From positions 3,874,501-3,938,500 of the forward strand of contig JAJHZJ010000694.1 in NCBI GenBank assembly GCA_023548195.1: a DNA stretch of 64,000 nucleotides, given 5' to 3'. The first letter of the stretch is position 1. Every line of letters begins with the position of its first letter. Origin of the DNA: Bettongia penicillata ogilbyi. Its lineage: Eukaryota > Chordata > Mammalia > Diprotodontia > Potoroidae. The translations under genes and the position numbers were made by a program. A model generated the notes under the pieces. It was not told the origin of the DNA, ran no database searches, and saw only the letters and a program-made list of their open reading frames with translations. Shown one piece after another: positions 45,005 to 56,860 of this stretch.

Positions 45005-46675
45005 AAATAAAATCAGATTTAAATAATTGGAAAAATATTAACTGTTCATGAGTAGGCAGGATTTATATATAAAAATGAAAATTTTACCTAATTTAGTTTC
45101 TGTATGCAATGCCATCTCAATTGAATTACCAAAAATATTTTACTGAATTAGAAAACATAAAATTACTGTGGAAGAACAAAAAGGCAAAAACATCAATGGA
45201 ACTACTAAAAAATTCAAAGGAAGGAGGTTTAACTGAACCAAATCAAATTGTATTATAAGGCAGTAATTATCAAAACTATCTGGTACTGGCTAAGAAATAG
45301 AAAGGTAGATGAATGGAACAGAGTAGATACAAAATTTACAGAAACAAATACATGTAACAACCTTGTATTTGACAAGTATGAAAACTAAAGATTGTGAGAT
45401 AAGAATTCATTATTTGGTAAAAATTATTAGGAAAACTGGAAAGCAGTGTGGCAAAAACTGAGCATATGCCAAAATTTTACACCATTTACCATGATAAGGT
45501 CAAAATGGATACATGACCTGGATATAAAGACAGATAGTACAAAAACAATTAGAAGAACATGTAAAATATTGCTTATCAAACTTATAGATAGATGAACAAT
45601 TTATGAATGAACAAGAGATAGAGAAAAAAGCTGGATATAAATTGAATAATCTCTATTGCACTGAATTAAAATGTTTTTATACAAATAAAACACATGTATC
45701 CAAGATCAGAGAGAGGGCAGAAAATTGGAGGAAAACCTTATAGACAGTTTTTGAGGTAGAAGTCTCATATCTCAAATATATAAAGAATTTTGTCAAATCC
45801 ATAAAAATACACGTTATTCCCCAATTGAGAAATAGTCAAAGGATATGAAGAGCAGTTTTCCAATTAAAAAAAAGGACAATTTATAAATATGTGAAAAAGT
45901 GCTCTGTCATTATTGATTAGAGAAATGCAAATTAAAATAACCTCAAGATATCATTTTATACCTATCAGGTTGGCTAAAATGATTGTAAGGGAAAGCAACT
46001 AGTATTGGAGGGGATGTGGAAGAATTGAAATACCTGTTCATTGTTGTTGGAATTGTGAACTTTTCCAATCATTTTGGGGAGCAAACTGGAAGTATGCCTA
46101 AAGAGTTATTAAACTTCCTCATCCTTTGACCCTGCAATACTGATGCTAGGAATATTTCCAAAAATGATTAGGTAAAAAGGAAAAGAACTCATATGTTCTA
46201 AAATGTCTACAACAGCTATCTTTGATATGGCAAAAACTGGAGATTACAGGGATGCCCATCAATTGGGGAATTTCTAAACAAGTTGTCACATATGATTGTG
46301 ATGAAATACTACTATACTATAAAAAACGATGAGTTCAATGATCTTAGGAAAACATGGAAATCCATGTAGAAAATAATGAAAAGAAACAAAATGAACAGAA
46401 CATTGTATACAGTAATAGAAATATTGTTTTAAGAATGACTGAGCACATAAGTCATTTTATCTATAATAAAACACAAATTAACTGTAAAGGACTTGTGAAG
46501 AAAGAGGTTATCCACATCCAGAGAAAGAACTGATAGATAGAAGTCCGCATAAAATAATTTTACATATCTACATATCTATTTCTCTCTTACGGTAGCCATC
46601 TCTAGGTAAGGAGAGAAAGGAAGAAAAAAAGGGAAAAATAAATTTTACCTAATAATTTCAAGTTTTACATAATAG
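45005..46675 (+). mobile_element. L1 LINE 3' third (ORF2 C-terminal part and 3' UTR)
   Basis: Begins at the ORF2 segment 'attggaaaaatattaactg' and includes 'atggatacatgacctggat', 'gagaaatgcaaattaaaat' and 'gggatgcccatcaattgggg'. It runs through to an A-rich tail near 46640-46675. Numerous stops; inactive. Confidence 0.85.
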
Positions 46676-47110
46676 ATTTACAATTTCGTATCCAATCATC
46701 TTTGGGCATACTTCTAGTTTACTCTCGAAAATGGTTGGAAAAGTCAACAATTCCATCAACAATGAATAGGTATTTCAATTTTTCCACATCCCCTCCAAGA
46801 CTAGTTAGCTGCTTTCCCTTGCAATCATTTTAGCCAACCTGATAGGTATAAAATGATATCCTGAGGTTATTTTAATTTGCATTTCTCTTATCAATAATGA
46901 TGGAATTTTTTCACATATCTATAAATTATCTTGATTTCTTCATTGGAAAACTGCCTCTTCATGTCCTTTGACCATTTATCAATTAGGGAATAACTTGTGT
47001 ATTCTTAGGGATTTGACAAAATTCTCTATACATTTGAGATATGAGACTTTTATCTCAAAAAAGTTTGCCCCCAATTTTCTGCTCTCTCTCTGATCTTGGA
47101 TACAACGTAC
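46676..47110 (-). mobile_element. Inverted L1 ORF2 fragment
   Basis: Antisense L1 covering the same ORF2 segment as about 45680-46130 of the neighbouring plus-strand L1. It has no 3' UTR or A tail of its own. The two form a long inverted repeat with a spacer of about 550 bases. Confidence 0.8.
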
Positions 47111-47815
47111 AATGTTAAGGAATTGGTTGTTTTATTCCTCAAATTCAAAATAAGATAAATTTAAAAAAAAAACGTGGAAGGATAAATACCTTCTCTTCTT
47201 TTTATAGCCCACAGCACTTGGTTTAACTCAATTGTTTTTTTTTTTCTCTAATAAAAATTCCCCTAATATCCAGCCTCAATTTGCCTCTTTCCAACTTTTT
47301 AACATAATGCCTGTTGCTTCCTCTTTTTTTATCCAGACAGAGTAAGTCTAAAATCTCTTTCACATGATAGCTACTAATCTTATGAGTGAAAAAAAAATTA
47401 GCAGTAAGACTAGTCAAAAATGTATCAGCTTCACTACTATTATTAGACATTTTCCAAAGATGTGCAGAGTTGAAATCCCCCATCCCTGCTATACCTTGAA
47501 GCTTCTTTTGTTTCTGAACTCCTCATCCTTCCCTCTCTCTTTTTGGCTCAATGAACTATAGGATTACTTCTATTTTTCCTTTCATTATATACATTCACAT
47601 GCTCCTCACTATGTATTCTCCTTCTGATTCACTCATTAACCCGTAATGATTTATATTCTACTACTACTACACTGCCTTCTTTGTATCATCTCTTCCTTTT
47701 CATTTAGTTATGCTCCGAGGAATCCACCTTCCAAATATTCTTGTTTTCAGATGATGATGTCTGAGCCCATCAAGCACTATGATGTAGATCTCCTCAGGAG
47801 GATCACGAGTCACTC
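47111..47815. other. Gene-free unique DNA
   Basis: Nothing recognised. The ORF at 47223-47483 has no domain. Confidence 0.5.
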
Positions 47816-47965
47816 ATAAAAGCAACATGGCATGGTGGATAGAGAATCAGGCTTGAAGCCCATAGTATCTCACTTCAGTTGACACCTCTAACACATTGAC
47901 TTTGTGAGCCTGGACAAATCACTTAACCCCTCAAAGTTCTAGTTCAACTAAGATAATAAAAAGTG
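47816..47965 (+). mobile_element. MAR1/THER-type SINE, 5' part
   Basis: Head motifs 'catggcatggtggatagaga', 'tgagcctggacaaatcactt' and 'aacccctcaaagttctag' in sense order. Confidence 0.65.
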
Positions 47966-48025
47966 CCAATGCTGTTTAGTAGAGAGTTTCATACATACTA
48001 TATATCAGACATCTAGCCTCCATAC

Positions 48026-48177
48026 CAGGAATGGGGAATATACAGCTCTTCCTTGTGTGAGGCCTTTTGGTTGAGTCCAAATTTTAGAGAACAAATCCTT
48101 ATTAAGGAGATTTGTTCTTTGACATTTGCATTCAGAGGGCCACATGTGGCCTTGAGGGTTCAGGTTCCCCACTCCTA
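48026..48177. mobile_element. hAT-type miniature transposon, 152 bp
   Basis: Imperfect inverted ends: CAGGAATGGGGAA at the left and, reversed, TAGGAGTGGGGAACCTGAA at the right. There is a central palindrome around AACAAATCCTTATTAAGGAG. Flanking octamers CTCCATAC (48018-48025) and GTCTTTAC (48178-48185) match at 5 of 8 positions, fitting a decayed hAT duplication. Similar elements with 'gggccacatgtggcc' cores are known to me from marsupials. Confidence 0.7.
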
Positions 48178-48784
48178 GTCTTTACATTTTCTAATCACCC
48201 AAAAGAGTGTTTAAAAGGACCCATCTCACAAAAGATCCATCTATACAACAATAACAATAGACTTAGAATGAATATTTTTCAAATTACAGCATGGAGTTAC
48301 AGGGACAATGTATAGAGCTAAAAAAGTGTACCTGTGTGTATACACTTGTATTTATATTCACATATGTAACAGTTTGAATATGTGTATGTATACACACATG
48401 AATTTATGAACACAAATGTGTAGCATATGTATTTACGTGTAGTATATACTTCACTATATGCATACATATATGGGGTGGTATTTAAATACACATATATCTG
48501 TATACACACTCTGCAAATGTGGAGTGATTTTTGACTCAAAACTAAAGAGGGAGAGGGTGGAGCAGGCAGCAATATCTGGAACGTCTGAGAAATTACAAAG
48601 ACCCTAGGCTATTTCATACACTCAGAAGTCTATCTTTTAAATACTAATATTCAAGTGCTGATTCTGTATGGCTGCAAGTCATGGATAAATTAAAGTTGAG
48701 TACCATCTCAAAGGAATATGAAGTTTGCAGCGAGTGGAAAAGATTGTAACACATTTCAAACATGGAATTATAAAGAACTGAAAG
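48178..48784. other. Gene-free DNA with TA/TG-rich tract
   Basis: An alternating TA/TG/CA-rich stretch covers about 48330-48510. No gene recognised. Confidence 0.55.
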
Positions 48785-49001
48785 CAGTGGTGCGAAGCTC
48801 CAATAGAAACAGTGCCCATTACACCACGCACAAAGATCCCTAGGAATGTATACTGACTTAGAAAACCACATATTAACTTTATATGTTATTGTTTTTTTTA
48901 ATTTTGTTAAATAGGTCCCAATTAATTTCATTCTGGTTGGGACGCAGTGAGGAATATTAATGGCTGCGTTGCGACCCACAGCCTGCATCTTGACACTGCT
49001 G
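48785..49001. mobile_element. hAT-type miniature transposon, about 217 bp
   Basis: Starts CAGTGGTGCGAAGCTCC and ends CTTGACACTGCTG, so the ends are roughly inverted. The interior ('gttgcgacccacagcctgc', 'agaaaaccacatattaac') matches a nonautonomous Charlie-like family I recognise from marsupials. The 8-bp duplication is not convincing. Confidence 0.55.
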
Positions 49002-49540
49002 GTATAAATGGATGAAGAAATGCATAATTACATAATATAATGATCTCTGTTCATGAGTTGAGAAGGAGATATATTTGATAGACCATCTGAATATTCTATT
49101 TACAACCTTTTGTTCTCAAGAAAACTCGGAGACCATGACATAAAAGATTTTATCCATTAAAAATAGTGGAGCTGCCATACTTGTATTCTGACATGAAAAT
49201 CTTGATTATATTCCTAAGGGAGGCAGAAATAATACCAAATAGAATAAAGACAAAGATAGTTAAAGCAGCTCTTTTTGTGGTGGAAAACAATTGGAAATTG
49301 AAGAGATACCCTTCATATGGGGAATGGATGAATATGCTGTGGGATATGGATATAATGAAATACTATTGTGGTGTAAGAAATGATGAACAGGCGGATTTTA
49401 GAAAAGCCTAGAAAGACTTACATGAACTGATGCTGAGTGAAGTGAGCAGAACTGAGAAAACATTGTACACACAGTATCAGCAACATTGTGCGACGATCAA
49501 CTATCATGGATTTAGATCTTCTCAGCAAAATTATGATCCA

Positions 49541-49752
49541 TAGGTTCCCAAAATGTGTGATACCATATCCCAAGGGATACTGAAATGATCCAAGGGGGCA
49601 GTAATAGTCTTGGGTGTAATTAGAGGAGGAGGGGATTTGAATAAAAATAAGCGAGTGGTGGAAGCACAAAAAAAGAAGAAAATTTTGAAAAAACATTTGT
49701 ACATGTTTCATCTGTTGTATAACTTTTAAATTCATAGTGATTACATTTTATA

Positions 49753-49797
<45 letters not shown>

Positions 49798-50055
49798 GAC
49801 TTGTTTACAATGTAATACAATACCATTACATGACACAGTATTGTATCATCAAAATTTCAATACAGGAAAAAAACATATATTTACAATAAATTATTAAATT
49901 TAAGATATAACATTGAAAATATTTTATATATGTTGAAATGACATAAATTAAAAAGAAAAAATTTAAAGGGTTAAAGAAAGTAGATTTCCAGGGAGTGGCT
50001 CAGTAGTATTTTTTAAAAGGGGGCAGTTAGCCAAATAAGTTTGGGAACCTCTGCA
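49541..50055. mobile_element. hAT-Charlie-like nonautonomous transposon with exact 8-bp duplication
   Basis: Inverted ends: TAGGTTCCCAAA at the left and TTTGGGAACCTCTGCA at the right. It is flanked by ATGATCCA at 49533-49540 and exactly again at 50056-50063, the 8-bp duplication typical of hAT. Removing it restores continuous L1 3' UTR. There is no transposase frame. The right end reversed ('gaggttcccaaacttatttg', '...ctgcccccttttaaaa') resembles marsupial Charlie elements. Confidence 0.85.
49757..49795. repeat. (TA)n microsatellite
   Basis: A perfect run of about 19 TA units within the hAT element. Confidence 0.95.
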
Positions 50056-50486
50056 ATGATCCAAGATAATTCCAAAAGGCTTATGATGGAAATACAAACC
50101 ACATCTAGAGAAAGAATTATGACATCTAAGTACAGATCAAAGCATGCTATTTTCACTTTTTTTGTTTTTTTCTTTCTCATGGTTTTCCCCCTTTTTTCTG
50201 ATTCTTCTTTCACAACATGACTAATGTGAAAATATGTTTAATATGATTGTACTTGTATAATCTAATAATAGTTTTCTTGCCATCTTGGGGAAGGGAGAGA
50301 AGGAGGAAGAAAAGAATTGGAACTCAAAATCTTATAAAACTGAATGTCAAAAACTATTGTTACATGTAATTGGAAAAATAAAATACTATTAAGTGGAAAA
50401 AATAATAAAATTTAAAAATTAAAGAATGAGGTTTGGAAAAACAGCTAATGTAAACCAAATATACAGAGAGGAGATTGTATTGGAGA

Positions 50487-50640
50487 TAACATAAGTCACA
50501 ACCCTATTTGTCTCAGTTTTTCATCTGTAAAATAAGGTGGAGATGGAAGTGGCAAACCATTCTAGTATCTTTGCCAAACAAACTCCAAATGGGCTCATGG
50601 AGCATTGGATAGAACTGAAACAACACAACGATAACAACGT
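50487..50640 (+). mobile_element. MAR1-type SINE, 3' half
   Basis: Sense-strand motifs 'gtctcagtttttcatctgta', 'aagtggcaaaccattctagt', 'ctttgccaaacaaactccaa' and a terminal 'acaacgataacaac'. The 5' half is missing. Confidence 0.8.
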
Positions 50641-50889
50641 CACAATTGTGAGAGCATTCTGGGATAGATATACAAGATATCCGAAGGAGAGTATGATACC
50701 AAAGGTGTTGAAACTACCACTATTGTTATTTTTACTCCTGTCATCATATGGCATTGTTAGATACAGTAAAGAATGACCAAAATAATATATGCATTTAGAA
50801 ATCATCTTTATACAAATCAAGGGAATTCTTAATGAAGGTATTAGTAGAGGATTAGCAGACATTCACAAGTGATATTCAAAAGTATCCTA

Positions 50890-51840
50890 CACCTGTATCA
50901 TTTCACAATTAATTGAAAGTTGTAGCGAATATAATACCCCACTGACCATCATTTTTGATTTTGAAAAGGCTATTTATTTGCTAGACTAAAATTCTGCCTT
51001 TCAGGATCTTTTTCAATAAGGTGTCACCTGTACATACATTAAAATCATTAAAGGTACCTTAAACCTTTTTAACAACAGAAAGAACTCTGTTCAGTGGCCC
51101 TTAAATCATAAATATCTGATGAGGAATAAAACAGGAGATATATGATTGCCAAAGATGTATATCATTATGATGGGGTCTGGCACAAAATACAAGTTTAAAA
51201 GGAATCACACTGTGTATAGTAAGGATCTCCAGGTATATTTGATTGCAGATGGGATTGTGTTGTTTGGATCAAATTCTGGGGGAGGGAGGGTTTGCAGAAA
51301 AATATCTGTAATTCCATTTAAGAATTTGGACTGACTGAACATGAAAGAAAATCCTAGTGATGCTCAGATTATGAAATGCAATTGGATAGAGAGCCTAGTC
51401 AGTTTGTTTATCCATATGTATATTTGGGACTGCAGAACACATTTACAGTCAGTTGGGTCTAGAGTTGAATATGAGAAAGGAAAGTGAATCGGATTCCTTT
51501 CTGAACCTATAATGACCTGAAACTTCTCATGAAGCAAACTTATCTTTTTATTGCAGTATTCCACTACTGTTGCTCAATAGTAGTGAAACATGGAGTTCAA
51601 TGATCTCACAAATTTCCATTTAGTATTACAAAGAGAGAAATAGAAGGACAAGTAATGGATGTGACATATAATAAATGAGAAACTTTAAAGAACATGGATA
51701 AAAGATGTCATCAATGGATCCAGTGATAGCAAAAAAAGAGATTGGCTATCCACTTGGTGGGGGTGAAAAGTGACAGATGGATAGTAGAGTGCTTAGGAAT
51801 GCTGGTACCCTCATAATCTCAGGAGAAGGGAAAAAAAATT
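50890..51840 (+). pseudogene. RTE-type LINE reverse transcriptase relic
   Basis: Fragmentary translation recalls RTE-clade reverse transcriptase and its tail: GVTCTYIKIIKGTLN near 51020-51060, LQVYLIADGIVLFGSN at about 51228-51275 (the FADDIVLF active-site block, with Asp-Asp changed to Asp-Gly), and ITKREIEGQVMDV plus KKRLAIHLVGV further on. Loss of the second catalytic aspartate and many stops show that it is dead. Confidence 0.65.
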
Positions 51841-52774
51841 CTAAAATATTGAATGGGCTCCCTGTGAACTTGAAGAATGAAATGTACATGGAAAATCATG
51901 GACAATAGGAGCAGAGGATAAGAAAGCATGACAGTTTGTAATTCAAAATGGTGAAGGGAATATACACAACAATGGAAACATAGATCCATTGAAAACATAA
52001 TGGAAATAATAGTTTAGTTTTACTGATGATCAGTGGAATATCCTCATTTTTGCTTTGTGTCCTCCAGTTATCATGGTGGTATTAAAGCTCAGTCCCATTA
52101 TTATACAAGCTTTTGTGCATAACTTTCTTCTCTAGCTACATAATCAACTTGATCATTTGTGGGGGAGATATTTGCATCTCCTTTTGCAAGTCTTGCTTTT
52201 TAGTTGATTAACAATTAGTACCTACTATGCTTGATTACTTCCTTTGTAGACATGTTTCATTCCCTCTAACATTAAGGGATATATTATAGGGAAGTCCATA
52301 CACTCAATCATGTCCCCTTCTTTAGAAATATTTGGAAGAGAGCAGTTCTGCTTAGTTTTGAATAATAGTTTAGATTGTGTTTTCCTAAAATAGATTTGAT
52401 TACAGAGGTAGGGACTCATTGTAAAGAGTAGTGAAACTGAGCAACTTCCAAGTCCCTTTTGAATAAATTCTTGAATGGATAGCTTTTTGCTTTAGTTTGA
52501 AGAAAATTCCCAGAACACCAAATAACCCATATCTTAATACAAGTATAAAAATATCTTTAGAGAGTCCCAGAATATTGGAGGGGACTTATGGATTATGTGG
52601 TCCAAAATACTTAGTTTACAGATAAAGACTAAGAAGATGTAGAGGGAATTGACTTAGCCAGAGTCATACACCTTGTTAATGACTGAGCTGGGACTAGAAT
52701 GAGTCTCTTTATCCCCAGCATAGAGTTTTATTTTACCTTTTAATTCAGCTAGCATACAGATAATTCAATTGAAT
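51841..52774. other. Gene-free DNA with a reversed SINE
   Basis: A minus-strand MIR/THER-like SINE lies at about 52560-52725 ('ggaggggacttatggattat', 'gccagagtcatacacc'). 52762-52774 is the left flanking duplication of the next element. Confidence 0.55.
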
Positions 52775-53524
52775 TAATAGGCCAAGGTCTTCCATTGCAT
52801 CCTGGACCTTCTCCAGTCATCCTGATAAATATCTGCTCACTGGATCAAGATCACTCAGGAGAGAAAATTGAGACTGGTGACCTTGCACAGCCCTCCCTCA
52901 CTCAAAACAAAGTCAAGTGGAAGTCATGTCATAATTTCTCTGATGGCATGGTCTTTTTTGAAAATGAAGGACAAACACAGACCTGTGAGTAGACCAAGCT
53001 GCCTGAATGGAGATCCAGGTAGTTGGGTAACAGCTCATCTGCTCCCTTCTGTCCCCACTCTTCCTTCTCATCTTCAAAGGAAGGTAAATTTGGATGGCCA
53101 GAAGATACCATGTTAACTTGGGGTTTATGGGCCAGATTTCCTTCCTTCCTTCCTTCCTTCCTTCCTTCCTTCCTTCCTTCCTTCCTTCCTTCCTTCCTTC
53201 CTTCCTTCCTTCCTTCCTTCCTTCAACCCAGTACACTCTGAAGACCATACATTGCACAACAATAGGTTCCTGCCCAAACTCCACTTAGTCTCTTTTCAGG
53301 ACCTCCTGGCTTTAGAGTCGTTAACAATAGTAATTGCTGCTCTTTCCCTCTTGGGCCTTTTCCAGTTATCCTGAAAAGCATCTGGTCACTCAGATGGCTC
53401 AGGAGGGGAAATTGAGGCTGGTGACTTTGCACAGCCCTCTCTCACTCAGAACAAAGTCAAATGCAAGTCATGTCATCATTTCTTTGATGTCATGGTCTTC
53501 TTCAAAAACGAAGGACAAATACAG
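52775..53524 (-). mobile_element. Dimeric SINE with internal (CTTC)n, flanked by a 13-bp duplication
   Basis: Two minus-strand copies of the SINE seen at 9746-10058 (here about 52784-52995 and 53338-53524) are joined by a linker containing the (CTTC)n tract. AATTCAATTGAAT flanks the whole unit at 52762-52774 and 53525-53537, so both copies may have inserted together. The flank is part of a palindrome, which slightly weakens it as evidence. Confidence 0.65.
53139..53224. repeat. (CTTC)n microsatellite
   Basis: A perfect tetranucleotide run of about 21 units inside the SINE dimer linker. The K/E/G-R-rich or S/F-P-rich 'proteins' across it are artefacts. Confidence 0.95.
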
Positions 53525-53537
53525 AATTCAATTGAAT

Positions 53538-55619
53538 ACAATAAACATGCATTAAGAACCTACTTTTTGTGAAATACTGTGCTTGACATTAGTTATACAA
53601 AGATGAAAAACAGCACTTTCCTATCCTCAAAAAGATTACTGTCCAAGAGGAGCAAGGGCCATATACATCAAAAAGTATGAGACAAGGTAACATGTGGTAA
53701 GAAAAAAAGTGAGACACTGAAAAGGAATATAAGAAAAATTTTAGAAGGATCAATCACTTTTAGTTGGAAGATTTATGGAAGCATTTTGCAGGCAATTTCC
53801 TAACAAAAGAAGTTTGAGGATTGAAGTTCATGTTGGGCATTCTCTGCATAGGCCAAACGATATTTTCATGATATTGAGGAATTAATTCTCTAAGTGAGAT
53901 TTTGGTTGCTAAGTTTCAACCTTTGTTTTAAACTCCTGAAAATAAGGGTTACATTGGTAAAACTGACAGACTTCTGACTGTAGCAAGACTAATGGATGCC
54001 ACTATAATTCAGAGTTAGTATTCATGGGCCATCATCTGGTGTGACACCAAATTTAGCAGTCTGCATTGCTTACTCAAGAAAATGCCAGGCACATTCACAT
54101 CCACAAAGAAGTTTTATCATGTTTATTTCAGAAGATAATTTGAAAAAGAGAACACATCACTTTTCCTTTGTTTACTCATTGGAAACTATTTTTGAAAGGC
54201 ACAAAGTTAATTTGAAGCATAAAAACAAAATTCTTACTGGTTACTGACAATGATAGATCCATATAGTCATCAAGTTGTTTTGGAGGATGTTGACTGGATC
54301 CGTGTGTATGCGTACATTCAGACATATATAGCCATACACACAAGCACACATAAATACATACACACACACACACACATACACATTGGGGGAAAAATATCCA
54401 AGTGGCTTCAGATAACTTGAAAATAAAGTCCCTGCTGGTCTGACGAAATTGAGACTTTTGTGTGTTCAAATGAGTTACATACGTACATGTATCTGTGTGA
54501 CATCCATCCCCTCCAATGTACATATTTGTATAGAGGTACCCATTTAGAAACTTGTTTTCTATAAGACCTTTGAATACTTCATTCTGGGTTCTTTTAGCTT
54601 AAATAAATGCTCCCCCTCATTTTTTGCTTATCTAATTTTAAAAGTTCAACTAGTAAAGGAGGCTACCTACCAGGATATCTCTCCTCTCGTTAGTTCTGTT
54701 ACTAAAACGTTCCAATAAAGGAAAAGCAAGTAGAGGATTTACGGGACATGCTCCTAATCTATAAAGAATAAATACCTTTTAGATATGTATGCCAAGGAAT
54801 GGTACATTTCAGTTAGTGGAGAGAAAGACAATAATAAAATGGTAAAAAAGAAAAATGGCAACTGGAAAACACTCAGCAGGCACATTGAAGCCCAACTATC
54901 ACTGACAAGACTAATTATGAAGTGTTAAATATTTTTCTTGACTGTTAAAGACCTGTTTAGAATCAGCTAAAGGTTAATTAAATTTCAGGTAGATGGGAAA
55001 AGTCTATAGTCATCCTAAAATCTTTATGTCTTTTTTTTCCTCTTCTTTCTTGAGGGAATAAATACTTTGCGGTCTTCAAATTTAATGACTGCTCTACTAG
55101 GATCTGCCACTTTTGCATATAAGTGCTTTATTCTGCTCCAGAGGTCCTACACTAATGCTGCTTAGATATCTTTTTTTTTCTTTTAACTTACTTGTTGAGA
55201 GCTGAGAGTTATCTGGGTCTTGATAATTGCCTGGACTTTTTAATCTACTTTTCAGTATTTGTGTCTACCTGTTCCCAGTCTGCCACATATAGAAATCATT
55301 CTTTGTGGTGATCTTTGACATATACATATACTCTGTCTCTTGTTTCTCTGTCTGGTTTCTGATTCATCTACTTGACTTTCCTTTTGAGTTGACCATGTTC
55401 CAATTTCCAGTTGCCTTACTGTCCTTTAGGAGCTACTTGTTGTCTCCTTTTCTTCAGCAGGAAGAAAAGTAAGACTTCTGGAGTCTAAGTAGAATTATCT
55501 AAATTATAAATCCACCTCAGTTACAATTCAACTTCATTCACAACTATTAAGTCTCTGTTTTTCTATTTGTTCCTCCCCTGCCCCCTTTTCACCCCTGGAA
55601 ACTTAAAGGACCATAGGAG
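53538..55619. other. Gene-free DNA
   Basis: An old interspersed repeat lies at about 53545-53660 ('gtgaaatactgtgcttgaca'). A (CA)n run is at 54359-54378. The rest is unrecognised. Confidence 0.55.
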
Positions 55620-55795
55620 CAGAGATTCATAGATCTAGGCCTGAAAGGGGCCATAGAGGCCATCCAATTCAATACCCTGATTTTATAGATAAGAAAGGGA
55701 GGTTAAGTGATGCCTAAGAGGTTAAGTTAAGGCAGTATGGATCACAGGCAGTACTTGAACCTGTTCTCTACCTGGCTACAGTGGCTCTCAGTATA
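55620..55795 (-). mobile_element. MIR/THER-like SINE
   Basis: Reversed core: 'tcatagatctaggcctgaaa', 'gaggccatccaattcaa', then 'ggttaagtgatgcctaag' and the tRNA-related end. Confidence 0.65.
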
Positions 55796-55861
55796 ATTGC
55801 TATAATTGTTATTATTATGCGGTGTTTAATGGTTCTTTTTGGAAAGGACTTATGGCATAGA

Positions 55862-56360
55862 CCACTGTTTCTCAAACTTTTTAGTCTCAGGACCCTTTCA
55901 TACTCTTAAAAAGTATTCAGAACCCCAAAGAGCTTTTGTTTTTGTGGATTATGCATATCAATATTAGACCTATTAGAAATTATAAGTGATAAAATTTTAA
56001 AATATTTATTAATTCACTTAATAATAAACTGCATATTAATACATTGTCATGAAAATGAGTGTTTTCTAAAACAAAAAATTAGAAGAATGGCATTATTTCA
56101 TATAATTTTACAGTTTTCTTTAATGTCTGGCTCAATATAAAACAGCTAAATTCTCATGTCAACTACTGCATTCAGTCTTTTGAGATGTTATTTTGGTTGA
56201 AGTATATGACTTCATACAGATATGTACTTGGAAAAGGGGGGAATATTTTAATAGGAAAATAATAAGTTAGTATTATTGTGAAAATATTGTTGATGTCTTA
56301 GATTGCCTAAAATAGTCATCGGGGCCCTCAGGGGTCCACAGATGACAGTTTGAGAATCAT
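55862..56360. mobile_element. hAT-Charlie element, ancient therian type
   Basis: Left end CCACTGTTTCTCAAAC and right end GTTTGAGAATCATTGG are inverted. The interior 'tctcaggaccctttcatact' and 'aaccccaaagagcttttgtt' matches a family I recognise from placental mammals as well, so it predates the marsupial-placental split. No clean 8-bp duplication. Confidence 0.7.
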
Positions 56361-56364
56361 TGGT

Positions 56365-56860
56365 AGAGAGAAAAGAAAGCCTGACTTGGAGGCAGGAATT
56401 CATGGGATCCAGTCCTACCTTTGGCACTTGCAAGCTGGGTGACTCAGGCTAAATCATTTGTCCTCTTTCACCTGAGTTTCCTTATCTGTATAATAGGGAT
56501 AATAAGACCTGCAGTGAGAGAAAGTATGCTGTCATGGATCAGAGGTCTGGCCCTGGAGTCAGAGAGACATCAGCTAAAATCCTGTCTTTGACATGTATTT
56601 TCTGCATGTCCCTGAGCCAGTCATTTAACTTCTCTTTGCCCTAGGCAACTTTTTAAGACTCAGTTTCAGAGCAATTTTTAATCAACATTACTAATTGTGA
56701 AGATGGTGAAAGGGTCATCCCTTTCCAGGAATTAAACATACTAATGACATCAAATCACAAAAAAGTTTGTGTAGTACATGCCTTGGAGATTATAGTGATA
56801 ATCAAATAAATTAGTACATCTGAAGTGCTCTGTAAATCTAAGTGATAGTTTTAAATTCTT
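56365..56860 (+). mobile_element. MIR-type SINE interrupted by a second SINE
   Basis: The outer SINE runs 56370-56516 ('gacttggaggcaggaattca' ... 'ttatctgtataataggga') and its tail resumes at about 56760-56850 ('aagtgctctgtaaatct'). In between is another sense SINE head, 56519-56690 ('ggccctggagtcagagaga', 'ctgagccagtcatttaact'). A nested pair. Confidence 0.65.

Larger units (their letters stand above)
49145..50400 (+). mobile_element. L1 LINE 3' end carrying a hAT insertion
   Basis: The ORF2 C-terminal relic at 49166-49411 (VVENNWKLKRYPSYGEWMN...RNDEQADFRKA) corresponds to the L1 ORF2 end. The 3' UTR is at 49412-49532 and 50064-50400, with an A-rich tail. It is split by the hAT element at 49541-50055. 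Confidence 0.85.

Noticed and set aside
45005..47110. Twin-priming 5' inversion of one L1
   Set aside because: The inverted fragment lies beyond the 3' tail rather than upstream of it, which the twin-priming model does not produce.
51146..51334. Functional reverse transcriptase
   Set aside because: The active-site block reads ADG instead of ADD, and surrounding frames are broken.
52913..53284. Proteins rich in EGRK or LPSF repeats
   Set aside because: They are translations of the (CTTC)n microsatellite.
55862..56360. Clear 8-bp target duplication for this hAT element
   Set aside because: The flanking octamers do not match convincingly, so only the inverted ends and the interior support the call.
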